Shown here: piece by piece, positions 26,898 through 37,032 of the stretch | How the letters are laid out: the number at the start of each line of letters is the position of its first letter | How positions within the stretch are numbered: the first letter of the stretch is position 1 | NCBI GenBank assembly: GCA_007748055.1 | Contig: CP036279.1 | Span: forward strand, 4,960,001 to 5,024,000 | Direction of reading: 5' to 3' | Source of the DNA: Kolteria novifilia | GTDB lineage: Bacteria; Planctomycetota; Planctomycetia; Kolteriales; Kolteriaceae | Length of the DNA: 64,000 nucleotides | Program-made: the position numbers and the translations under genes | The notes under the pieces: generated by a model | Told to the model about the DNA's origin: nothing | The model's input: only the letters and a program-made list of their open reading frames with translations | The model's database searches: none

Positions 26898-29723
26898 TCA
26901 CTTCTCGGCGAACGCTTCGTTCATCAGCTTCTCTTGCTCGAGTCGGTGACTGCTCGCCGAGCCGGTGGCGGGGCTGGAAGATTTGGGTCGCGTCACGCCG
27001 CTGAAACGTCGCCCGAAGAGCGACTTGCCGAGTTTGACCCGCATGTAACGCCAAGCCCCCATGTTGGCGGGCTCCTCCTGGACCCAGAGGGCCGGAGCCT
27101 CTTTCGGGTAGGCGGAAAGCGCGGCGCTCAGTTCCTTGTTGTTCAGCGGATAAAGCTGCTCGATGCGGATGATCGCGACATCCTTTCGCTCGAGGTGCTC
27201 GCGACGTTCCTTGAGGTCGTAGTAGACCTTGCCCGAACAGAGCAAGACACTCCGGACATCCTTTGGATCGATCTCCTCGGGGGAGTCGGTCAGGATGCGT
27301 CCGAATCGTCCCTCGGCACACTCCTCGAGCGTCGAAACCGCCCGGGGATTGCGCAACAGACTCTTCGGCGTCATGATGACCAGCGGCTTGCGCCACCGTC
27401 GCAAGACCTGTCGTCGCAGCAGATGGAAGTACTGGGCCGGCGTCGTGCAATTGACGACCTGGATGTTGTGCCGCGCCGCCAGTTGTAGGAACCGCTCGAG
27501 CCGGGCACTGGAATGCTCGGGCCCCATGCCCTCGAAGCTGTGCGGCAAGAGGAGAACCAGACCGCTCAGCCGGTGCCATTTGTCCTCGGCACTGGCGATG
27601 AATTGGTCGATGATCACCTGCGCGGCGTTGGCGAAGTCGCCGAACTGGGCCTCCCAGAGAATGAGCCCATCGGGGCAGTCGAGACTGTAGCCGTACTCGA
27701 AACCGAGGACGCCGTTCTCCGAGAGCGGGCTGTTGATAATCTCGACCGGAGCCTGTTCCGGGTCAAGGTGCTGGAGCGGACAATAGGCGCGTCCGTCGTT
27801 GTTGTCGTGGAGCCAGGCGTGACGTTGGCTGAACGTGCCGCGTCCGGAGTCCTGCCCCGAGAACCGAATACGGAAACCGGCGGTCGCGATCGAGGCGAAC
27901 GCGGCCGCCTCGGCGGTCGACCAGTCGAGCGAGCGGTGCCCCTCGGCCATCTCCTTGCGTACTTTCATCAGCCGCTGGATGTTTCGGTGCGGGCGAAAGC
28001 CCTCCGGCAGTTCCGTTTGCTTGAGCAAGAGCGATTTGAGCCGCTCGGGCTCGATCCCGGTGTCGACGTCGGGGACGGAGTCTTCCAAACCGCCAACATA
28101 GCCCTTCCAGATGCCGTGAATGTCGCCCTCGCGGCGCATCTTCGGGTCGCTGCGCGCGACCGAAAGCTCCGACTCGAGCTGCTTGCGTCGCTCAATCGCG
28201 ATCTGCTCGGCTTCCTCCTTGGTCACCTCGCCCAACCCGAGCAGATGTTCGAGATAGTCCTCGCGCACCGGCGGCTTGTTGGCGATGAGCCGATAGAGCT
28301 TCGGCTGCGTGAACGAGGGCTCGTCTCCCTCGTTGTGACCGCGACGGCGGAAGCAGTACATGTCGATCACGACGTCACGTTTGAACTCGCGGCGGAAATC
28401 GAGCGCCAGCGAGACCACCTGGGCGACCGCCTCGGGCTCTTCGCCGTTGACGTGGAAGATCGGAATCTGGAGCATCTTGGCGACGTCGGTCGCGTAGACG
28501 CTCGAGCGTCCTTCCTCGGGCGGCGTCGTGAAACCGATCTGGTTGTTGACGACGACGTGAATCGCGCCACCGACGTGGTAACCCATCAGCTCGCTGAGAT
28601 TGAGCGTCTCCTGAACGACGCCTTCGCCGGCGAAGGCCGCGTCGCCGTGGATCAGGATCGCCAGACCGTGCTCGCGGTCGGTGTCACGGGTCCGGTCCTG
28701 CTTGGCGCGGAGCCGGCCGAGCACCACGGGGTTGACGAACTCGAGATGGCTCGGGTTGAAGCAGAGCGAAAGGTGGACGGTGCGGAAGTTGGTCGTGATC
28801 CAGTCGCTGCTGTAGCCGAGGTGGTACTTGACGTCGCCGCCGCCGAGCTGGAACTCGGGATCGTTGTCCTCGAATTCGCGAAAGATCTGCCGTGGGCTCT
28901 TTCCGAGGATGTTGGCGAGGACGTTCAGTCGACCCCGGTGAGCCATGCCGAGGACAATCTCGTCGATGCCCTGTTGGCCGGCTCGTTCGATCGCCAAGTC
29001 GAGTAGCGGGATAAGGCTCTCGGCTCCCTCAAGGGAGAAGCTCTTGGCCCCGACGAATTTCTTCTGGATGAACTCTTCAAAAATGACGGCATCGGTCAGG
29101 CGGGTCAGGATGCGGAATTGTTCTTCGCGGGTCAGGGCGAGTCGGTTCTGCGTCCCTTCCATCCGCTCTTGGAGCCACTCACGCACTGCGAGGTCGTCGA
29201 TGTGCATGAATTGGACGCCGATGTTTCGGCAGTAGGTGTCGCGTAGCAGGTCGAGGAGTTTGCGAAGGGTGATTTCCTCCCCGATGCCCTCGATGCGTTC
29301 GGTGGAGACTTGGCGATCGAGGTCCGCGTCCCGAAGCCCGTAGAACTCCGGGAGAATCTCGGGCGGGGGCTCGGTCCTCCGAAAACCGAGAGGATTGATC
29401 GCGGCGATGATGTGCCCACGAACGCGAAAATTCCGAATGAGCTGGTCGGTTCGGTGCTGCAGGACCGCGTCGGAGAGCCCTACCGCGGGAGCGTGGGTTC
29501 GGTTCTGCCCGCCGGCCGAGGGCGGGTTGAAGAGGCCCGAGGGCCGAAAGGACGGTCCGAGCTGGGCGTAGCCATTGCGTCCGGCCGAGGCGGTCAACTG
29601 GCGGAAATAGGTCTGCCAGTCGGACGAGACCGAGCTCGGATCGCGAACGTAGTCAGCGTAGAGCGACTCGACGAACGCGAGACTCAGGCTGTTTCCAAGG
29701 GGACCATGGTCTTGTTGACTCAT
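26898..29723 (-). CDS. sucA: 2-oxoglutarate dehydrogenase E1 component
   Basis: 941 residues, the usual length. The N-terminus [21 protein letters not shown] is the E2-binding element. The thiamine diphosphate part includes [18 protein letters not shown] and [22 protein letters not shown], and the C-terminal half holds FGYSLDCP-type regions. It decarboxylates 2-oxoglutarate in the TCA cycle. It heads the operon sucA-sucB-lpdA. A 352-base upstream region should hold the promoter, though no clear motif is seen. Confidence 0.97.
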   Translation of the reverse strand: MSQQDHGPLGNSLSLAFVESLYADYVRDPSSVSSDWQTYFRQLTASAGRNGYAQLGPSFRPSGLFNPPSAGGQNRTHAPAVGLSDAVLQHRTDQLIRNFRVRGHIIAAINPLGFRRTEPPPEILPEFYGLRDADLDRQVSTERIEGIGEEITLRKLLDLLRDTYCRNIGVQFMHIDDLAVREWLQERMEGTQNRLALTREEQFRILTRLTDAVIFEEFIQKKFVGAKSFSLEGAESLIPLLDLAIERAGQQGIDEIVLGMAHRGRLNVLANILGKSPRQIFREFEDNDPEFQLGGGDVKYHLGYSSDWITTNFRTVHLSLCFNPSHLEFVNPVVLGRLRAKQDRTRDTDREHGLAILIHGDAAFAGEGVVQETLNLSELMGYHVGGAIHVVVNNQIGFTTPPEEGRSSVYATDVAKMLQIPIFHVNGEEPEAVAQVVSLALDFRREFKRDVVIDMYCFRRRGHNEGDEPSFTQPKLYRLIANKPPVREDYLEHLLGLGEVTKEEAEQIAIERRKQLESELSVARSDPKMRREGDIHGIWKGYVGGLEDSVPDVDTGIEPERLKSLLLKQTELPEGFRPHRNIQRLMKVRKEMAEGHRSLDWSTAEAAAFASIATAGFRIRFSGQDSGRGTFSQRHAWLHDNNDGRAYCPLQHLDPEQAPVEIINSPLSENGVLGFEYGYSLDCPDGLILWEAQFGDFANAAQVIIDQFIASAEDKWHRLSGLVLLLPHSFEGMGPEHSSARLERFLQLAARHNIQVVNCTTPAQYFHLLRRQVLRRWRKPLVIMTPKSLLRNPRAVSTLEECAEGRFGRILTDSPEEIDPKDVRSVLLCSGKVYYDLKERREHLERKDVAIIRIEQLYPLNNKELSAALSAYPKEAPALWVQEEPANMGAWRYMRVKLGKSLFGRRFSGVTRPKSSSPATGSASSHRLEQEKLMNEAFAEK

Positions 29724-30075
29724 CGGATTCTGGGAGAGCTCCGCGGGAGGGCATCAGTCGGTAGTTTTCGTCGCATCTGGCGGCCGTTCCGTCACCCGCC
29801 AACGTCTCGCGAGGAATTATATCCAAAATGGCTTCCCGAGTGTCCGAAAGCCGGGGCGCATTCCAAGCGGATTTGGGACGGTCTAATAATAGCCCTACCG
29901 AACGAGCGACGATTCTCAAGTCGTTCCTGGCCGGAAGGTGACTCGACACTTCGAAATTGTCGGAATGACCGCGAGTAGGCAAACGCCGAGGCCGACCGTC
30001 GCGGGCTTGGTCCCCGACATCGAACCCGCGGAAAGAGACCCCGATCGCCGCACTCGGGAGTTCCTCCCGGAGCCC
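29724..30075. other. Upstream region of the sucA operon
   Basis: 352 bases between sucA and the end of the TauE/SafE-like gene. I see no supported ORF or clear promoter or terminator motif, so the sucA promoter is expected here only by position. Confidence 0.5.
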
Positions 30076-30774
30076 TCACCCACAGAGCGGCCAGCCAACG
30101 AGCTGATCGCTCGCGCTGGTAAACAGGGCAACGCCGCGAAGCACCGAGACCGCCCCCGTCGCCATGACGCTGTAGGCGGCGATCGTGAACGCGTGCCGAC
30201 GCAACCGCAACGAAAGGAGTGAACTGCCACAACCGGCGATCAGCATCGTGGGGACCGTCCCGAGCCCGAACAGTGCCATCATCAACCCGCCAATCACCAT
30301 GCTCCCCGAACTGACCGCGAGGGCGAGAAAGGCGTAAACGAGCCCGCAAGGCAATAGCCCCGTCAACACCCCCGCGAGGAACGAGTTCATCAGTTGTGGC
30401 GACGTCAAGAGATCCGATAGCAGCGTCCCGGCCAAGCACCCGCGCGTGCTCCCCGTGGCGGACCGAAAGGGCAGCAACTTTGCCGAGGCCGCTCCCTCGA
30501 GCACGAGGAGTAGACCGGCCACGAGCGCGAGCACCGCTTGACCATGGACAAGCGTCGGCACCGCGCGGATGAGGCTTAGCCCGACGAATCCGCCGACCGC
30601 TCCCAGGAACGTGTACGTGAAGAGACGTCCGGCACTGTAGACGAGTTGGCGGGCCAGGTTCGAGGTCGGCGTCGGGGCGCTACTGCCGATCGACACCACG
30701 AACCCGCCGCACATGCCGAGGCAGTGAGACGAGCCGAGCACGCCGCTGACAAAGATCATCAACCACTCGACCAT
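30076..30774 (-). CDS. Sulfite exporter TauE/SafE-family membrane protein (cbb3-linked type)
   Basis: 232 residues, about six helices. The N-terminus FVSGVLGSSHCLGMCGGFVVSIG and the second-half FLAGVLTGLLPCGLVYAFLALAV are the CcoH/UreH-2-type signatures of the TauE/SafE-like proteins that sit next to ccoNO. Its first bases overlap the end of the ccoI-type ATPase by 16 bases, so the two are co-expressed. In such clusters the protein is thought to serve copper or heme supply for oxidase assembly. Exact role uncertain. Confidence 0.78.
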   Translation of the reverse strand: MVEWLMIFVSGVLGSSHCLGMCGGFVVSIGSSAPTPTSNLARQLVYSAGRLFTYTFLGAVGGFVGLSLIRAVPTLVHGQAVLALVAGLLLVLEGAASAKLLPFRSATGSTRGCLAGTLLSDLLTSPQLMNSFLAGVLTGLLPCGLVYAFLALAVSSGSMVIGGLMMALFGLGTVPTMLIAGCGSSLLSLRLRRHAFTIAAYSVMATGAVSVLRGVALFTSASDQLVGWPLCG

Positions 30775-32987
30775 GATACTCGCTTCACTTTTCGAGACCG
30801 ACCGCTGGGCCGATCGCCGACCGCGTGGCCAGAGGACTCTCCGCCGGTTCCGCCGGGACGTCCCCCTTGGTCGCGTTCTCCGACCAGACGAGCACTTCGC
30901 AGTCGGAGGGAACTGGCAACCACCATCGCACTACTGAGGACCATCGCGACTGCGGCGATGATCGGATTGAGTCGGCCTGTGACCGCGAAGCCCAACGCCA
31001 CGATGTTATAGGCGAACGCCCAGACGAGGTTGCGCCGAATCGTCCGCACCGTCGCTCGCGCCAAGCCGATCGCCCATGGGAGCCGCGAGAGGTCCTCGGT
31101 GAGCAAACAAACATCGCCATTGGCCCGCAAGAGATCCGCTCCGCCCCCCATCGCGATGCCGACATCGCTCGCGATCAGCGCCGCGGCGTCGTTGATACCA
31201 TCCCCCACCATCGCGGTCGGCCCATATCGTTCGCGCGTCCGCTCGATCGCCTGGAGCTTCATTTCCGGCAAGAGCCGTCCCTCGACCGGAACCCCGAGCT
31301 GCCGTCCCATCGCCTCGGCACGTCGCCGCTCGTCCCCGGTGAGGATGGCGACGTCGATGCCATCGCTCACCAGATGGGCGAGCGTCTCCCGCGCACCGGG
31401 CCTGACTTCTTCCACCAGCAAGAATGCGGCTCGGACGCCTCTTCGATCGGCGAAATAGACGACCGTCGCCTCGTCGGAGGCTTCCTCTCCGAAGGGATTC
31501 GACGGCTCCCCTTGTTCGAGACGCTCGGCGACGAAGCGGCCGCTGCCCAACAGGAGCCTCTCTCCCGTCGCGGCGAGGGTCCCCGTCATCCCGAGGCCGA
31601 GCACGTGCGTGACTTGTGTCAGTTCCCCACCAGGAGCTTCGCCAGTCTCCCGTTCGAGGTGGCGTGCGATCGCGCTGGCGAGAGGGTGTTTCGATCGCCG
31701 CGCGAGCACCGACGCGAGTCCGAGCGTTTCCTGCGAGCGTTCCCCATCGGCGATCCAATCATCGGCAACGCTGGCCTTGCCGGTTGTGATCGTTCCCGTC
31801 TTGTCGAACCGCATCGCCTTGATGCCCGCGAGACGTTCGAGACTCTCCCCCGATCGAAACAGGACACCCTGACGAGCCGCGCGTCCCATCGCCGACCAGA
31901 TCGCCAGCGGCGTTGCGAGCCCCAAGGCACAGGGGCACGCGATCAGGACTACCGCCAGACTGCTGCGAATCCCCCAGCCAAGCCCTTGGTCCCAGGTGTG
32001 AAACGCGAACGTCCCGGCGGCCAGCAGCGCTACCAGAGGGATGAACCAAGCGCTGACGCGATCAGCGATGCGTTGGTAAAGCCCGCGCGACTCGCACGCT
32101 TCGCGGAGCGTTTGCCGGAGCCGGGCGATCGTTCCCTCGGAGTGCGACGCGGTTACGCAAAGGTGGATTTCCCCGTCGATCGCGACGCTCCCCGCGTGAA
32201 GTCGGTCCCCAAGACGTTTGACGATGGGCATGCTCTCGCCGGTCAGGAGTTGTTCGTTGACGGTCGCCTCCGACGATTGAATTCGGCCGTCGAGCGGTAT
32301 TGTCTCTCCGGGAAGAACCCGCACGTGATCTCCCACCGCGATCTGGTCGAGGGGCAGCGATCGCTCGTTGTCCGCATCAACGACCAAGGCAGTCTCGGGT
32401 AGGAGATCGGCTAGCGATTCGACGGCCTCGGTGGTGCGGAGCCTGCCGCGAGCCTCGAGCCAACGACCGAGGGTCACCATCACGAGGACCATGCACGCGA
32501 CGTCGAAGTAGACGTGACCCGACTCCGCGATGGTCGTGATAACGGAATAGCCAAAGGCCGCGAGGACACCCGCCGCGAGCAACAGATCGGTGCTGGGCCT
32601 CCCCGAGAGAGCCGACCGGAACGCGGAGTCGGCCAGCGGCATGCCGAGCAGCAAGAGGACCGGGGTCGCGAAGAGAAGACAAAGGTAGCGAAAGAGGCTC
32701 AGCAAGGTCGGTCCGTACGCGCCGGGAGATCCCGCCGGGACGAACTCCTGGCTCCAAAGAGACAGGCTCAGGACCATGACGTTCATGGTCAGGAAGATCG
32801 CGAGACAGAGCTTCGCGAGGGTGGCGCTGACCGCCCCTCGGCCGCCTTGGGCCCCGGTAATCTCCTCGGCCAGTTCACATCCGTAGCAGCAATAGAGGGG
32901 TTCGTCGGCGGGAGGGAGACTGCGCGACCAGTAGGAAGCGACCGGCAGGCCGCAATAGTGGCAAGCTGCTCTAGCGGGTTCGTCCAA
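30759..32987 (-). CDS. ccoI: Copper-translocating P-type ATPase, CcoI/FixI type
   Basis: 742 residues. The N-terminus has CHYCGLPV and YCCYGC, the Cys-rich element seen in CcoI. The transport site is ACPCALG (CPC), the phosphorylated Asp is in DKTGTITTG, and NEQLLTGES and MVGDGINDAAAL complete the P1B pattern. CcoI exports Cu+ into the periplasm and is needed for cbb3 assembly. It follows the oxidase genes on the same strand, 18 bases after the small 78-residue gene. The C-terminal tail is long and Gly/Arg-rich. Confidence 0.9.
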   Translation of the reverse strand: MDEPARAACHYCGLPVASYWSRSLPPADEPLYCCYGCELAEEITGAQGGRGAVSATLAKLCLAIFLTMNVMVLSLSLWSQEFVPAGSPGAYGPTLLSLFRYLCLLFATPVLLLLGMPLADSAFRSALSGRPSTDLLLAAGVLAAFGYSVITTIAESGHVYFDVACMVLVMVTLGRWLEARGRLRTTEAVESLADLLPETALVVDADNERSLPLDQIAVGDHVRVLPGETIPLDGRIQSSEATVNEQLLTGESMPIVKRLGDRLHAGSVAIDGEIHLCVTASHSEGTIARLRQTLREACESRGLYQRIADRVSAWFIPLVALLAAGTFAFHTWDQGLGWGIRSSLAVVLIACPCALGLATPLAIWSAMGRAARQGVLFRSGESLERLAGIKAMRFDKTGTITTGKASVADDWIADGERSQETLGLASVLARRSKHPLASAIARHLERETGEAPGGELTQVTHVLGLGMTGTLAATGERLLLGSGRFVAERLEQGEPSNPFGEEASDEATVVYFADRRGVRAAFLLVEEVRPGARETLAHLVSDGIDVAILTGDERRRAEAMGRQLGVPVEGRLLPEMKLQAIERTRERYGPTAMVGDGINDAAALIASDVGIAMGGGADLLRANGDVCLLTEDLSRLPWAIGLARATVRTIRRNLVWAFAYNIVALGFAVTGRLNPIIAAVAMVLSSAMVVASSLRLRSARLVGERDQGGRPGGTGGESSGHAVGDRPSGRSRKVKRVSWSSG

Positions 32988-33005
32988 GAGCCTGCCCCTT
33001 CGGCA

Positions 33006-33242
33006 TCACGGTTGAGACGTTTCCTCCGCACTCTCGACGTGGGCGGGAGCCGCTGACGTCGGGGTGAGATCCTCGCGAAACTCCCGTTGGATGCTCGGAA
33101 AGAGAAACCACAGGACGTAGAAGATCGCGAAGACGTAGAAACCAACCCACAGCAGACGCACGTAGGGAGGGATCACATGGCTTCTATAGGTATGGTAGGC
33201 GTGCTCCGCCACCGGTGAGCCTTCATCGTTCACGTCAGTCAT
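33006..33242 (-). CDS. Small single-helix membrane protein of the oxidase operon
   Basis: 78 residues from the ATG at 33242. One membrane helix (about 28-50, LLWVGFYVFAIFYVLWFLFP) follows a polar N-terminus with AYHTYRSHVIPPYVR. The N-terminal region overlaps the upstream 159-residue gene by eight bases. Size and place suggest a small oxidase accessory subunit, comparable in position to CcoQ or CcoS, but sequence identity is not shown. Confidence 0.7.
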   Translation of the reverse strand: MTDVNDEGSPVAEHAYHTYRSHVIPPYVRLLWVGFYVFAIFYVLWFLFPSIQREFREDLTPTSAAPAHVESAEETSQP

Positions 33243-33714
33243 GCTGTCCCGCTCCGACCAATTCCCTGGAACGTTCGCCTTCGTACGTCGGCTCCGACCT
33301 CGTCGATCCGCCTGCATCGGGATCGTCGAAAGGAGGAGCATCCGGGCCATCGTCCGACCCGCGGTCGTCCTCGTCATCCCGATCCGGCAACTCCCCGTCG
33401 AGCATCGCTTCCTGCTCGAGCATGGTGTACTTCGGTTGCTCGATGTCGCGAAACATCCCTTGGAACATCGCCCAGATCATCAGCATCACGAAGCCGAGAC
33501 TCGCGAGCGTGTAGTTGAACACGGGGAGAATCGCGAAGACGCCGAGTTCGTCGTGCTGCGCGGTCGCGACAAACTCCGCGAACTTGGCGCTGAATCCGTA
33601 GAGGCAGGGAGCCAAGATCACCACCGCGAGGATCGCGGTGACGCGGCCGAGCCAGCGCTGGCGATGGCCGTTGGATAAGCGCTGGCGATGGCCGTTAGAT
33701 AAGCGGCCGCTCAT
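33235..33714 (-). CDS. Oxidase-operon membrane protein with a duplicated N-terminal octapeptide
   Basis: 159 residues from the ATG at 33714, with AAGGAGG upstream. It contains two helices (about 22-42 and 58-80: VTAILAVVILAPCLYGFSAKF and LPVFNYTLASLGFVMLMIWAMF), then an acidic tail. No heme motif CxxCH is present, so it is not a CcoP. Residues about 5-20 are RLSNGHRQ repeated, made by a 24-base exact-but-one tandem duplication (33656-33703). Overlaps both neighbours, hence translationally coupled to ccoO. Confidence 0.75.
   Translation of the reverse strand: MSGRLSNGHRQRLSNGHRQRWLGRVTAILAVVILAPCLYGFSAKFAEFVATAQHDELGVFAILPVFNYTLASLGFVMLMIWAMFQGMFRDIEQPKYTMLEQEAMLDGELPDRDDEDDRGSDDGPDAPPFDDPDAGGSTRSEPTYEGERSRELVGAGQHD
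33656..33703. repeat. 24-bp tandem duplication inside the gene
   Basis: Two 24-base units starting CGCTGGCGATGGCC; they differ at one base (TTGG versus TTAG). They encode the repeated RLSNGHRQ. In frame, so the reading frame is kept. Confidence 0.9.
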
Positions 33715-34508
33715 GAAGCGTCCTCCTTCTTCTCGTCCCCTTCGGTCGCGGGGGAGTCCGTGTTGTCGTCCTCTTCGATGGAAGCGGATGTACTCGCCTC
33801 TTCCGCTCCCCGGTAGGCCCTTTGCATCTGTTCCCAACGCTCCTTCGGAATGCCTACTCCCGGATGGAGGCCATCCAGGTCGGATTCCCAGCGTTCGTAG
33901 TAGGGATAGGTGGGCAACTGGGTGCCGAGGAACTGCATATAGGTGATCAGCGCGAGGCCTCGCTTGTTCGGTCGGTAGACGGCGCCATCGAAGAGCCAGG
34001 GATACTCGGGCATGACGGAGCCGGGCGAAGTATCGACTGGCCGGTAGAAGTGTGCCGCGTGCCAATCGTTCGAGCGCCGTGCCGCCTCACGACTGAGATC
34101 GGGACCGACCCGGCGGGTTCCGAAGAGGACCGGGCGTTGGAGTTCGTTCTGATACTCCCACGTCTCGGCGACGGGCCCCCAACGGACGGTCTCGTTACCG
34201 ACGGGACGGACGAACTGGCTATGACAGTGCCAACAAGCCTCGCCGACGTAGACGCTGCGGCCAAGGCGAAGGGCCTCGGCGCAGTTCTCTTCTGTCGGCC
34301 CAAGGACGAAGTGCTCCTCGAACGATTCCGGGTAGCGTTCGCTCAGATCGCGAAAGTGCTCCATCACGTGGGGATTGACGAGTTGCTCGGCCGTCAGTTC
34401 CGGCAGATCGCGGTACATCATCATCGGCACCAGCGCGTTGCCGAGGAACGCGATCGCGAAGAAGAAGAGCCCGGCGATCAGGAAAACACCCGACTTCGTT
34501 TCAAACAT
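33711..34508 (-). CDS. ccoO: cbb3-type cytochrome c oxidase, subunit II (monoheme)
   Basis: 265 residues. One N-terminal helix (about 8-29) and a periplasmic c-type heme domain with CWHCH in EACWHCHSQFVRPV; MPEYPWLF supplies the Met ligand region. The C-terminus is an acidic tail (about 235-265) not seen in classical CcoO. It passes electrons from cytochrome c to the CcoN core. Its last four bases overlap the next gene. Confidence 0.92.
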   Translation of the reverse strand: MFETKSGVFLIAGLFFFAIAFLGNALVPMMMYRDLPELTAEQLVNPHVMEHFRDLSERYPESFEEHFVLGPTEENCAEALRLGRSVYVGEACWHCHSQFVRPVGNETVRWGPVAETWEYQNELQRPVLFGTRRVGPDLSREAARRSNDWHAAHFYRPVDTSPGSVMPEYPWLFDGAVYRPNKRGLALITYMQFLGTQLPTYPYYERWESDLDGLHPGVGIPKERWEQMQRAYRGAEEASTSASIEEDDNTDSPATEGDEKKEDAS

Positions 34509-34521
34509 GAATCATCGATCC

Positions 34522-35919
34522 TCACGCCGCTTGCAGCGATGGTTGCTTTGGTTCGCGTTTCAACCACGTCATCACGATATTGATCAGAAAGAGCAGATTG
34601 CCGACGTAGATCAGCACCCCGGTAAAGGCGCGGAAGGCCCAAAAGGGGACCGCCATCGTCACCGTCTCGATCCAAGGGGTGAGGTTGTACCACGCGAACC
34701 CCTCGACAAGCCCACCGATCGTCAGCGTGATGAACATGAGAATCTTGCCGCTGACCATGAGCCAGAACTGCCACTCGAGCAGCGACCGACTCCACCACTC
34801 GGTTCCGAGCAGACGCGGGAAGAGGTAGACCATCACGCCAATCACCCAGAACCCGAACACGCCGAGCATGACCAAGTGGGCATGGCCGACGACCCAGTCG
34901 GAAAAGTGGATGATCTTTTGAAAAGTCAGCGTCGTCTGGAACGCGCATTGGAAGCAGGTGACGAAGTAGAGAACCATCCCGGTGTAGAACCATCGAATCG
35001 GAATGTTCTCTCGTAGATTCTTCCGCGCCACGCCCCAGATCGTGCCAAAGAAATTGATGACGACCGTCGTCACGACGAACTCGACCGCGATGGTCGAAAT
35101 GACCGCTCCGTACTGCAGAAACATCGGTATTGGGGTGTAGAGAAAGTGATGCACACCAGTGAGCGGATAGAAGAACGCCAGTCCCCAGAATCCAACCAGC
35201 GACAGACCGTGACTCCAGATGGGTCGCTTCAGGAGGATGGGAACGAAGTAGTACATCATCCCCCAGCCGATCGGCGTCACCCACAACCCGACGAGGTCGT
35301 GGATGAAGAGCCCCATGATGGCGCCGGCTCCGGTGCCGGGAATGAAGTACTGAGGCAGAAAGTTCCCCATCGCGTAGTTGAGAAACGTCCAAACGAAGGC
35401 AGCTCCGAAGTACCACAGCGAGACATACATCGGTCCCCGCATCGCGACGATCGGAGCTCCGAAGTTGAAGCAGACGAGCAAGAGCCCAAGTTGAGCCACC
35501 GGGTCGATCCAGACCGGCGTTTCGCCCCACTCGACCGCTTGCGCCTGCCCATAGAGGATGCCGATCGCGGTCGCGAGGACGATCCCCTGCCACGCGACGA
35601 AAATGAACCAGGAGAGAGCCACGCTCAGGACCGGCTTCATCGTCAGTCGGGGAATCGACCAGTGAAGCACGCCGAGAAACGCGTTGGAGAGAAAGCCGTA
35701 CGCGATGGCGTTGGTGTGAACCATCCGCCAACGGCCAGGGGAGAACAACTCGATGCCCTGAAGCGGGTTGTGATAGACCAGTTGCAGCGCCATGACGAAC
35801 CCCGCCGTCAACGCGACGGTGAAGAAGACGAGCGCCATGACGAAGTAGAGGGTGACGAGCGTCTCGCAAACAAGGGGTCGGCTCTGCGTGGGCAGAGGCT
35901 GAGCCGTGGCTTGGGTCAT
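34522..35919 (-). CDS. ccoN: cbb3-type cytochrome c oxidase, catalytic subunit I
   Basis: 465 residues with about 12 helices. Heme and copper ligands are readable: HTNAIAYGFLSNAF (low-spin heme His), HDLVGLWVTPIGWGMMYYFVP and TGVHHFLYTPIP (CuB His), HFSDWVVGHAHLVMLG. The cross-linked-Tyr position appears as FFYPLTGVHH. It reduces O2 to water with high affinity. Thirteen bases separate it from ccoO, and it overlaps the gene at 35916 by four bases. Confidence 0.93.
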   Translation of the reverse strand: MTQATAQPLPTQSRPLVCETLVTLYFVMALVFFTVALTAGFVMALQLVYHNPLQGIELFSPGRWRMVHTNAIAYGFLSNAFLGVLHWSIPRLTMKPVLSVALSWFIFVAWQGIVLATAIGILYGQAQAVEWGETPVWIDPVAQLGLLLVCFNFGAPIVAMRGPMYVSLWYFGAAFVWTFLNYAMGNFLPQYFIPGTGAGAIMGLFIHDLVGLWVTPIGWGMMYYFVPILLKRPIWSHGLSLVGFWGLAFFYPLTGVHHFLYTPIPMFLQYGAVISTIAVEFVVTTVVINFFGTIWGVARKNLRENIPIRWFYTGMVLYFVTCFQCAFQTTLTFQKIIHFSDWVVGHAHLVMLGVFGFWVIGVMVYLFPRLLGTEWWSRSLLEWQFWLMVSGKILMFITLTIGGLVEGFAWYNLTPWIETVTMAVPFWAFRAFTGVLIYVGNLLFLINIVMTWLKREPKQPSLQAA

Positions 35920-36509
35920 GTCTTGCTCTCGAACTGCCTGTAGGGCTTAAAGACACCGAGCGGATACACCAAGAGCATCGTCCAACCGAAGACGAGGTGA
36001 GTCGTTAGACCTACCCACCACGGAATCAAGTCGACGATCCATCGCCCGCCGAAGAGAAGAGGCTGAAGCCAGGAGAGAATGAGGTAGAAGTTGACGATCC
36101 AAAGTCCGACGGCCAAACCGGTCACCAGCTTGAATCGCTTCACGAAATCGCCATCGGGAACACACTTAGACTGGGCGATCTGAAACGGAATGCCCAACAA
36201 GGTCCCCGTGGCGAGATAGAGGCAACACCCGATCGCGAGGGCGACGCCGTTGGTGGTCGCCAACGCCGGTTCCCCGAGAGGAAACGTGAGGTACACCCTA
36301 ATAAGATTGAGTGGATCCGGTCCAAGCCCAGCCGGAGGAGCGACGAGCAGAGCGCCGATGATATTGAAGACGAGACTAGTCGCGGCCCCGAAGAGACCGA
36401 GGACCGAACCGGCAAGTAGATCGTAGGCGGCGTAGTATCCCCGCGGAGCCCAAGGTGGTTTTCCACCCGCGCTCGCGGAAACCTCGCTCACTCTATCCGT
36501 GGATTCCAT
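35916..36509 (-). CDS. Membrane protein at the head of the oxidase operon
   Basis: 197 residues with about four helices (about 32-55, 82-105, 128-150 and 160-182). The sequence DLLAGSVLGLFGAATSLVFNIIGALL and WWVGLTTHLVFGWTMLLVYPLG is not one I can assign. It is translationally coupled to ccoN (four-base overlap) and is likely an accessory oxidase subunit or an assembly factor. 63 bases separate it from a divergent gene on the plus strand. Confidence 0.65.
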   Translation of the reverse strand: MESTDRVSEVSASAGGKPPWAPRGYYAAYDLLAGSVLGLFGAATSLVFNIIGALLVAPPAGLGPDPLNLIRVYLTFPLGEPALATTNGVALAIGCCLYLATGTLLGIPFQIAQSKCVPDGDFVKRFKLVTGLAVGLWIVNFYLILSWLQPLLFGGRWIVDLIPWWVGLTTHLVFGWTMLLVYPLGVFKPYRQFESKT

Positions 36510-36572
36510 GGGCGTTGGACCAAGCGGACTTAAGTGACTATCAGAAGACGTAGTGTAACCAAGGCTCCTCGG

Positions 36573-36974
36573 ATGTCCAAGACCACCATCAATTTTGTCC
36601 TCGACATTCTCCTCGCGATCGTTTTTCTCGTCGTCTTGTGGACAGCGGCGGTTCTCGAGTTCCTCTTCCCCTCAGGCTCGAGGGCGATCGGCTGGACCCT
36701 ATGGGGATTCGACAAGCCCGCCTGGGCGGCGCTTCACTTTCGCATTCTTTTCGCCTTCGGCGTGATGGTCTTGATTCACGTGATGTTGCATTGGAGTTGG
36801 GTCTGTGGGGTTGCGATGAAGATGATCGCGCGCGCCACCTGTCGGCCGATGAAGCAGCTTGAGAGTTCCCATCAGACCCTAATCGGCGTCGGCGTGCTCG
36901 TGGTGCTGTTGCATCTCTTGGGCATCCTCTACCTCTCCGCGATGCTGACGATCCATCAGCCCGCGGCGACGTAG
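36573..36974 (+). CDS. DUF4405-like four-helix membrane protein
   Basis: 133 residues from the ATG at 36573, the start best matching the hydrophobic core. Helices about 8-30, 42-64, 100-122. His residues in AALHFRILFAFGVMVLIHVMLHWSW lie where cytochrome-b-like proteins bind heme. The gene is divergent from the oxidase operon, 63 bases away. It could be a heme b protein of the respiratory chain, which is inference. Confidence 0.7.
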   Translation: MSKTTINFVLDILLAIVFLVVLWTAAVLEFLFPSGSRAIGWTLWGFDKPAWAALHFRILFAFGVMVLIHVMLHWSWVCGVAMKMIARATCRPMKQLESSHQTLIGVGVLVVLLHLLGILYLSAMLTIHQPAAT

Positions 36975-37032
36975 CGGAAACGCGTCCCCACTCCGGGGAA
37001 CGTCGATCGGCTGGCGGAGTGACATGAAGAGG

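Noticed and set aside
33235-33714. Candidate CcoP
   Set aside because: No CxxCH heme motif is present.
36510-36572. FNR/Anr box between the divergent oxidase and DUF4405 genes
   Set aside because: No TTGAT-N4-ATCAA-like sequence is present.
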